Assembly (NCBI GenBank): GCA_010645155.1
Contig: CM021322.1
Coordinates: 11,393,549-11,457,548, forward strand
DNA: 64,000 bases
Reading direction: 5' to 3'
From: Tigriopus japonicus
Lineage: Eukaryota; Arthropoda; Copepoda; Harpacticoida; Harpacticidae
Each line of letters opens with the position of its first letter. Within the stretch, counting starts at the first letter, position 1. Shown one piece after another: positions 56,016 through 64,000 of the stretch. Made by a program: the position numbers and the translations under genes. Under the pieces are notes generated by a model that did no database searches, was not told the origin of the DNA, and saw nothing but the letters and a program-made list of their open reading frames with translations.

Positions 56016-56445
56016 ATGACTCATCTACCACGCTCCGCTTTTTGGGCTCCACGACAGACAACAAATTTGAATCTTAACCTAAAAAATTACCTTGTAGATG
56101 TGGTTGTCGATAGTGAAACCATTTCTTTAACTTGGAGAAATGATTGAATAAAAAGAAAACATTGCCAGGAAACGAACGGGAAGGATAAAAAAGTTCGTTC
56201 ATGGCAGACCTTTTTTCTAGCCTTGGAGCTTGCAAGTGTTACATTGGAATTTATTTGTCCTTTACGAAGTTGTCCATATGTACTTTAATAACGAAGATTT
56301 TTTTTCTAGTAGATTTTTTTTCTAGTTTAAAAGTGAAACAAAGTAGATCTTGGAAATCCTTTTCTCGGTCTTAAAGCAAAGAAAAATAAAGTGTCCTTTT
56401 GATGAGAGCAAGAATACTTATCAAGTTTACTAGTTCAGGGGAGTG

Positions 56446-56492
56446 GATTTTTTTTATTACCACTACAAGGAATGGGATTCCTTGTAAAGAAA
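56446..56492 (-). mobile_element. truncated 3' end of SINE family S1
   Basis: On the minus strand: ACAAGGAATCCCATTCCTTG, then TAGTGGTAATAAAAAAAATCC, matching the tail of the SINEs at 24386 and 42106. The head is missing. Confidence 0.6.
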
Positions 56493-59400
56493 GTTAAACA
56501 TTATCGTTTCTGCAGAAAATTACCATTGGTATGATATTTGGTCTACCAAGTTTGTTGCTACCCAATGTAAAACCAACCATCTTGAATTGGGTCGTTCTAG
56601 TTTGGTCGCAGTTCTCGTGATAATTTGCATGTGGATTGGCTCTTTTGAACACCCACCACCCTTGTGCCTAAATAAGTAAGATGCTTGCTTTTTCTTGCTC
56701 ATGCCTTCCTTGATTGGCTTATTCAGTCAAAGATCGAAGGAGGCCAGCCACACGTTGTCATCAAGGCCAACACAAACAGGCCCAAGGTCTAGAAGACTGA
56801 CTCTTGTGTGTCATTCATCTCTGTCTGTTTGACGATTTCGAGCCAAAACATGCCGAGATGAACCATCAGAGCAAACAGCTAGCTAGCACGTAAGCAATTC
56901 CCAAAACCCGTTCACACTCAATGGAAAACAGTTCCAGCCAGCGTAGCCTGCTATCACTATCACGTTTTCCTCATTATTCAAATTGACAAGAACGGTTTCT
57001 CCCAAACCGTTCCAGAATGAAAGGCAACAATCACGAAACAGCATCTCAGTGTTCATCTTCATATTTTTGAATTTGGGCGACTGACTTCATGATCATTAGC
57101 TTTTTCAGGGCTTTAATTCAATGACGTACGTAGTTGTGAATGAGTGAGGACGAGTTGTTCCCCATCAGAGCGAGTAACTAGAGACTGGGGACTAATTGCG
57201 ATTGCAATAACGAAAATATAATTTCCATGAGAACTACTGTACATGTATCTTTTTGATTAATTGAATTTTGAGCCAAGTAATATCACTTGAATCTAATTAC
57301 TTTTCCCTCAATGAAGCTAATGATAGGTCAAACAGAAAATATCAAGTCCTTTGAAAGGGTTACAACTACTAAGAAGAAGCATATATGACTAACTTGCCAT
57401 TCAAAGAGGTTTCTTTTCTTATTCTCAATTTGGTGCAGTCACAAATGATACTAGTTATAATAGTTAGCACAAGAGGAATTTAATGGGCGTTGGCATTTAT
57501 AAAGTTGCAGATATGCATCTTTATTGTCTGATTGCAAGAATACTTGACAGTTTCCATGTTCAGACGATTCCACAATGCTCTTGCTTTAAAAAAGTCTTCT
57601 TCAATATTCCTTATCCATATCCCTTCCTTTAAGTTTGTCATTTTACGACTTGTCTCGCATGTTTGAGGCCATAACTTGAACTTTGGGATTCACTGAGCGG
57701 CCTTTATGCATGTACGCAAAGGGTAAGCAAATTGATTTTAAGAGCATTCCAAATCATTCAAGAATGAACTTAAAGGTAACACTTTTCATCTCATAAAGAA
57801 AATGCATTTCGTTTTACTTCAATGCACTTATACGAAGGACTGGTAAAGCCCTTTTTCTAAAACATTGAGGACTTCTTTAATATACGGTGTCTTTGGTGGA
57901 ATGGGGCGTTGATTCGAACGAAGCATTTGATTCCACGGCCAGTTTCTTACAACTTTCTCGAAAGGGATTATTATCATGCTATCAATTAGAGCCTTTCCCA
58001 AGGGTCGATTTCACCAAAACGTGTCTCGAGTTCTCACATTTATGACTGGGATTTTTGGCGGATGTTCCAATACGGAGGTGTCGAAATCTTTGATGGTCAA
58101 ACACGATTTGTTGACTGGACTACGACGACAGTAGATTCGTTTCACGTTTTCAACTTTGGCAGTGAACAATACAAGCACGCACCATGGTGTCTTTTATTTT
58201 GTGTATAGAAAACCCAACCCACTCACGCATCAAATTGATGAAAAGAGTTTTGGTGGAAAGAATAGTGTACATTGAGCAAAAAGTTAAAAAAAGGAAAAAA
58301 AAGTAAAGGACATGAAAAAGCGTCGAGAAAAAAGAAAAAGAAACTTTGGAAGCGAAGGTTCGATTTGGAAAACATTTTGTTCACTTTTCAACACAAATTT
58401 TTTGACCATTCGAAATCTGTCCATAACATCAGACATGTCAAAAAGATGGTTGAAAAGGTGAAAAAATACTCAAAAATGAAAATACACGTGTCAAAAAAGA
58501 CGTTTCAATTTGAGTTATAACACAACATAACCTAAAGTCATTCTACTTTGGAACAACATTTATCTGGTGTGCCAATCGACGTTCTCATTTCACCAAAAAT
58601 AAATAACCCAACATTTTTGCAAAAGAAGCAGGCGACCCAAAACAGCCATCCATTATATCTATTAACATTTTACGAACTTTTCTTTCTATACACCAAGCTC
58701 AACCATTTTATGAAAGAAAACAAAAAAGACTCCGTCAACCCCTTAAAAAAAGTACGTACAAAAGGTTTCAAGTAAAATCTGCCTTAATTTCTCGGTCCTC
58801 GCAAGATGATTTTTGTTCGGTAGTGCAATCCAACTTAAAACTTTGCACACTTAAAAACATTATAGTATCCTTTTGAAAAGTCATTTGATCTTCGTCAAAC
58901 GTGATAAGGGGTCGCCTGTGTCAATTGTTTGGTTATGCCTGATCAATCAAATTCTTGCAGGTCAATTTTTGATGGGATCAGTACTCCGTTGTTCCTCGTA
59001 TTAACTCCAGAGAACCCTTTCGAAAGAGAAGATACATAGAGTGGGGCTCGAGTGCCAAGAATGCGGATATTCCTTATCAACTAGTTATAACATGAGTGCG
59101 AAGGCATGCCGACACCCCAGAATAGTCATCGTCGTTGTCATCATCATCACGCTGATGTCATTCCACTTCCCACACATGGGATGGATGGGATCGAAGGGTT
59201 TATTTGTTTGTTTGTTTGTTTGCTGTCGATGGCGAATCCATTGGCAAGACGACATCGATGGGAACGAAACAACCAGTTCTCAATACTCGATTGACGAGGA
59301 AACCGAGCGTGTATGTACATGTATGTAGCTGTCATATTCCTCTGGCTGCTCTTTCTCGTCTTCAACAAGGCTGATGATGCAAAGTAAAAGTGAAATAGAA

Positions 59401-61410
59401 GACCGAGAAAAAAGAGCATTCTCCTTTGAGCAAAAATGACACGAAATGTCGGAGCCATTGTAAACGGGCGGTTGAGCTTGGAAATGAAACTACTGATTCG
59501 TGATCAAATGGCTGAGTTATTTACATTTGCCCTCCAGGGTGTTGAAACCAATCTGCTTCTAGAGTGTGCGCAGGCATAAAATGGCAGCTTTCTATGCTGC
59601 ACAACCAACCACTGAAGCAATCATGTATTTGCAATTTGGCTGAGGGCCTTGGCAAGAACGATCTTTTATGATTTGGATTTGGATTTCTGGTTCGACACTT
59701 CCTTGCGTGCTTAAAGACGAGAGAAGGAAGCCATGTCCACGAACTATGGGATACTTCGTAGATCTCTGCTTTATTTGGGCGGTCGAGGAAAAAGGCCGCA
59801 GATCATTACACACTCACCAGGAATCATGGAAAGGCCCAAATCCTGGTGGAGAAGACATGGTGGATCAAGAGAACACAATTGAGTGACAATTTCAGCGGAA
59901 TGGAGAAGCAAGAGGAAAAATAGCCACATTCCATTCCTGACTTGAGCTCTTTGGAATAATGAGATCAATTGAAGGTCGAACAAACAAAATGCATTTGCAC
60001 TTTTTATACTAGGTAGTTCTTTTTAATGGAAGATGCAGCTTTTTCTTACAAAACCGTGAGTTCTGTGGTCCCAATGGAAAAGATCTAATTAATGGATGAA
60101 GATAATAAAGCTGTCAAAACTACAAAACCGAGTCAATACTTAAAGATGGGATGTGGAACAAACGTTGAGTACCTTTAAAACTTTATTCTTGTAACAAATC
60201 CTAGATGTCATTGGTCAAATGGTGAACTAGGTGTGGGATAATGTTTAGAATGTTGAAACTTTAAAAAAGACTTAGCTACAAGTGGCATCTTAGACAGGGA
60301 TTTTTTTCATTGTTAGTGTTTCGAGAACATATTTGCTCTCAAGAAATCATTTAGAATCGATTCTCTCACTTGGTAGTTCCTAGATCTTAGAGTAGGGGTT
60401 TCGGTAACAGTTAGCTACTTTTAATCAACAATTTCCTTGAGACTGGTGTTCGGTATTTGAATTTCCCTGTTCTCCCTTGTACTTTCTGATATCCTTTCTG
60501 CGTTCCTCTCTCTATTTAATCGTCTCGTGACTTTCGTTCATAGATAAATAAAATAGAGATATCTCAATTTTGACGTCGACAAAACCGCCCTCTATGAGGG
60601 ATTACCTAACAACATTGGTAAAAATGATTGTTTCATAAGGAACGTCATAGAGTGCGCCACCGTGTTTGTAACGCAAATATCCTTTTTGAAGTTCGATTCT
60701 CAGAGTCAATTCAGAAAATACAGCCTACGTCATCTAGAGGTCACGGATCTCCGCACTGTCACGGCGGTCTGCCTGCTTAGCTAGAATTGAGAAGTCTGGG
60801 GGTAGTTTGTGCTTTCGTTTGTCAATTAGTACTTTTCTGTTCTCCATCATACGATGATCTCTAAATAATAAACCTCTTCTGCATCATATCCCCCGTATTT
60901 CGATGGTAGTACTACATCACATTTAGTAGATGCTAGCGGTCAAAAAAAGAATGTTTGTAATGAACACAATCTCATATGGAAATGGAAGTAAGCAGATTAC
61001 TTTTGATATTAGGGCTCCGGGGAGTTCTTGAGTGGAGACAATATAAAACTTGGAAAAAATGACATTCTCCAAAAAAACTATTCTCACTTACCCAAAGGCA
61101 TCGTTTTCATGTTCTCCAAACGTTTGTGCGGTGTCTTATTGGATAAAAAAAGAAATTAATCTGTGATGAACCGAAAGTGATGGCTGGCCACTGAAATTGT
61201 AGTCAAAATTTCGGGCAGGTCTGCCGAAATCCAAAACAGACAAGTAAAATCTGGACTGGGGGTTATTGGCTCCAATTCCCGTTGATCCATGAAGAAATAT
61301 TCTCGTTCCTTGCCACATTTTGGTTGAAATGGTATATATTGGTAGATGGTTGCAATGAAAGACGGTTCAACGCCAAATTTTGTCACCAAAGAGTTGAGTT
61401 TGGAGAGTTT

Positions 61411-61479
61411 GAGATTGGGCTCGAACCCCAGCCATCCGCACGACAAACCGACGCAGTACGCACTATGCTATGCCTCACC
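61411..61479 (-). repeat. tRNA-like SINE head or tRNA pseudogene
   Basis: On the minus strand: A-box-like TAGCATAGTGCGTACTGCG and, about 40 bp on, B-box-like GGGGTTCGAGCCC. The acceptor and anticodon stems do not fold as a proper tRNA by eye. Sequence differs from SINE family S1 and from the fragment at 2340, so it would be a third tRNA-derived type. Confidence 0.45.
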
Positions 61480-62235
61480 CACAAAGACTTTAAAGGACTG
61501 GGGTGCGACTAAAGAAATTCCTCCTTTGAATTGACGATATATCTGAAATTCCAGAAACCAATGCATGCTTCGCTCTCTTTGGCCAAAACTTTCGGTTCCG
61601 AATATGATCACTTTGGCCCAATACTCTCATAGCTGCTTTTTAAACATAGCTTTTCACGGATCAACAGATGCTTTTTTTGGCATTTTTGGTAACCATGATC
61701 AAGACTTGTAGCAATGACTATGGTATCTCTGGGGCTCTGATTTTACTTTGAACATGAGTTTTACATCCCGAATCTCCTTCATTTTCGTCCAAACAATAGG
61801 ACCTTTAAATACAACAGATACTTAATGGAAAGCAAAAAGCTTTTTTCGAAAGAGTTTTCTGGGTGTGAAGTAACGTGAGTCTGCCTGCTTTTGGGGAACA
61901 TTCTATCTTTTGGTACGTGTTGTAGACAAGTTGGATGGTTCCATAAAAAATGGAGCCAATGTGTGCTCCATTATTGGCGTTCAAATCAAGGATATTTATT
62001 TTTGAAACCAAAGCAAATTTTCTTCCCATTGTTTCGACAACCAAGCGATCAAAAGGCTTTGCGTTTTATCCAAGGCATTTGCCAGTTGCCAAACATTCAA
62101 TGTCCCATCCAGACGAGTTTAAAAAAATGGACTCTTTTGTGGACGTTTCGGTTCTCTCAAATCAAGCATGATATTGGTTCAAGATCGAGCTTGAGTCAAA
62201 CAGGCGGAAGTGAGTATTATGAATACTTGCATTCA

Positions 62236-62270
62236 AGCACGCACACATGCACGCACGCACGCACGTACTA
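62236..62270. repeat. GCAC microsatellite
   Basis: GCACGCACACATGCACGCAC and continuing CGCACGCACGTAC, a degenerate 4-bp repeat inside the TARP intron. Confidence 0.75.
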
Positions 62271-62534
62271 CGGTACGTCGATCGAAAGTCTGGAAAACTT
62301 TCGTCGCCATGAAGACACCACGTTGTTGTTCCACCTAGCTGAAAGTTACTGGATCAAAACGAGAGGAATCACAGCACGAACAAGAAGAGGTATCTATGTG
62401 GGTACATATTCTTTCATCCTAATTAGACTTGACTCATGCTCGGCCAATCTGAAGTGCTGTCCAAGCCAATCGGGTTTATTAGCACTCGGAATACGTGTTT
62501 TTCTTGGGGGGATCAATGGGAGCGGAATACTCAC

Positions 62535-62627
62535 ATGGAATGGACATGGTCGAGTCGTTTTGGTCAGGTTGGTAAGACTCCTTGGGGAAATAGTCGATGC
62601 TGATGCACGAGAAATTATGTTTCCCAG
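62535..62627 (-). CDS. CACNG-like: TARP/CACNG gene, 93-bp exon of the first extracellular loop
   Basis: Follows the acceptor CCGTTCCAG and ends at TTCCAT|GTGAGT. Read in the phase that joins the 141-bp exon it gives GKHNFSCISIDYFPKESYQP and DQNDSTMSIP, with a split tyrosine codon completed by the next exon (Y-AVIHAAW). C-x-x-IDYFP and the loop leading into the second membrane segment match TARPs (vertebrate CKQIDHFPED), and the NDSTM-IPY wording recalls arthropod stg1. Adding this exon brings the visible protein to about 581 residues. The first coding exon, with membrane segment one and the GLW motif, was not found to the right and is probably outside the window. Confidence 0.82.
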
Positions 62628-64000
62628 CTGGAACGGAAACAAACAAACGCAAGTGTGAGCATTCAATCCGGATTTTGTTGTTTTTGTTGTGTTATTTTTG
62701 ATATGGTTGGTCCAAATTGATTCGAGTAATTTGTCTTGGAGCCAAGATGGGACCGAGCTTTCCATGTCAAATGATCCCTCCCTCTCTCTTTCTCATTCGA
62801 GTTGGACCCTCTGCACGGATCTATTCAGTATTATTTTGTTCCTCCTCACTTTCTTCACTCGTCAGTAGTGAGTGACCCATCAGTCTCTCTTCACGCACTC
62901 ACAATCGTACATGCGTACATAGAGCACAAAGAGTGAGTGGACCTTCCTACATACAAACCACACGATTCGATTCGATATGTAGTCAGTCAGTCAGGCCATC
63001 CTAGAAACACTCTTGAGAGCCCCCGAGAGGAAAGTAGCAGTGCGACTTGCTTGTTAGTCACAGCGACATAATCAATTCCCCAAATCATCATCATCTTCAT
63101 GATCATCATGATTCGTGGTCGGTCTCAGCCTGAGGTTCTCGTTGGTACGAACGTCCTCCTCTAGCGAAGAGCACAGGTCTCTGCGCCAAGATGCAAGTCA
63201 ATGCCAATGAGGCAAATGATAAATTTGCCCTGAAATGTTCCATTAGACAGACACGAGTCCGCCGTGCAACGGGGACCTTCATTCCTCTCAAACAGATAGT
63301 GGTGTACAAAGTATTCTTCGAGGAAGCATCGAGGTTGTTTTGGCTGTTTCGAGGAGGATGAGGATGAAGACGAGGACGAGGTCGGAGAACTCTACGGCTG
63401 CTTAACTGGATACAAGTTGAGTCATGGGGAGAAATTTACATAATGGAAATCGGCAAATAGCGAAGCTCGTCCATGAAACAGCACACACATATAGACACAC
63501 ACCCGACCAACCAATCAACCAAACAAACAACTATCAGTCGTTCCATCCACCTTTTGATTTACTGATATTCATTACTTCTTAACACAGAAATAGAATAAGA
63601 GAGCGTTGATAAATAATCATCAGAAGCTCAACCACTCATGTGGTCATTTTTTTGAACATAAAATAGAAATCAAAAAGTCAGGGTTTAAAGGCATTTGGTG
63701 GAGGTTCGCCGCACTATCTTTGTAATGTGTTAAAAAGTTGTCCACGCCTCATGTGTTCAGGGCTTTTTGCCAATTATCAATTTGTCCCCGAAGAAAGGCT
63801 GCTAAAGTCTAATTGGTTTCACTCATCGAATATTTATCTTTCCCATACTTGTTGATCAAGTCGCCATGGGTTTTGATGCGGGAAAGATTAGCAATTGATA
63901 ACAACGCATACGAAGAGTGCTAAAAATGATTTATGTAAAGTACGAGATCAGGATCGAAGATGAACGAACTAACAGTACAGATATCCAAAAAAAAAAACCA
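62628..64000 (-). other. further intron or upstream region of the TARP gene
   Basis: I searched the minus strand for a membrane segment followed by a GLW motif and found none. A CAT/GAT simple repeat lies near 63085-63110 and a GAG/GAT-rich stretch near 63320-63385. A frame at 63106-63309 and an alternative frame rich in Cys and Ser look unusual but have no supporting splice or family evidence. Confidence 0.45.

Larger units (their letters stand above)
50311..62534 (-). other. 12.2-kb intron of the TARP gene
   Basis: Lies between the donor GTGAGT at 62534 and the acceptor at 50311 on the minus strand. It contains the LINE 3' end and assembly gap, a (GTA) repeat, the tandem-repeat-ended element at 55534-56015, a SINE fragment and a tRNA-like fragment. 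The other parts (51.7-53.3, 53.7-55.5, 56.5-61.4 kb) hold simple repeats such as GTTC/GCTT near 52030 and TTTG near 59200, and no credible gene. Confidence 0.7.

Noticed and set aside
61891..62658. Long plus-strand ORF of 255 codons
   Set aside because: It has no recognisable content and overlaps the minus-strand TARP exon at 62535-62627, whose splice sites, phase and homology are much stronger.
63106..63390. Possible first TARP exon or EGF-like exon on the minus strand
   Set aside because: One frame reads GPRCTADSCLSNGTFQG after a poly-Ser run and looks cysteine-spaced. It has no membrane segment or GLW motif, and no convincing splice sites, so it was not called.

Overview
This window is nuclear DNA from an animal, most likely an arthropod and plausibly a copepod crustacean. 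Genes are sparse and have spliceosomal introns with GT..AG borders and AATAAA poly(A) signals. The DNA is AT-rich and full of short transposon relics, and the gene set (UTP6-like, BED zinc finger, NDUFB6, DNAJC19/TIM14, a stargazin/TARP-type CACNG protein) is metazoan. The TARP exons look most like the arthropod stg1 type. The copepod assignment is an inference from overall style and was not tested.

Layout. 1-5790: no convincing gene; a tandem repeat, a degenerate coding-like stretch (724-1226) and a tRNA-derived SINE-like fragment. 5791-6515: two exons of a UTP6-like gene on +, covering only the middle of the protein. 6537-7751: an intronless BED zinc-finger ORF on -, 21 bp from the last UTP6 exon. 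8.9-16 kb: repeats, including a dispersed repeat that is interrupted in this copy, a hAT-type MITE with a perfect 8-bp target duplication, a long hairpin and a segmental duplication. 17128-17661 (+) NDUFB6 and 18805-19152 (-) DNAJC19/TIM14 are convergent, intronless genes for mitochondrial inner-membrane proteins, separated by a 433-bp MITE. 20.1-25.4 kb: a cluster of inverted-repeat elements (two adjacent related elements flanked by three copies of one 12-mer, a 465-bp palindrome, a SINE, a 150-bp MITE).

28.2 kb to beyond 62.6 kb is one gene on the minus strand, a TARP/CACNG homologue (stargazin-like auxiliary subunit). Three exons could be assembled from splice sites, phase and homology: a 93-bp exon at 62535-62627, a 141-bp exon at 50170-50310 and the 1514-bp terminal exon at 28215-29728. 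The introns are 20.4 kb and 12.2 kb. They hold a dead Tc1/mariner copy, a LINE 3' end next to an assembly gap, a second hAT MITE, a second copy of the dispersed repeat with a SINE inside it, a 185-bp hairpin, a perfect 76-bp inverted repeat and an element with tandem-repeat ends. The first coding exon (first membrane segment and GLW motif) was not found and probably lies outside the window.

I found no CRISPR array, phage, operon or other prokaryote-type system, as expected for animal DNA. The most unusual material is the transposable-element architecture, not a gene system. Assignments rest on reading translations and on repeats compared by eye; no database search was possible.
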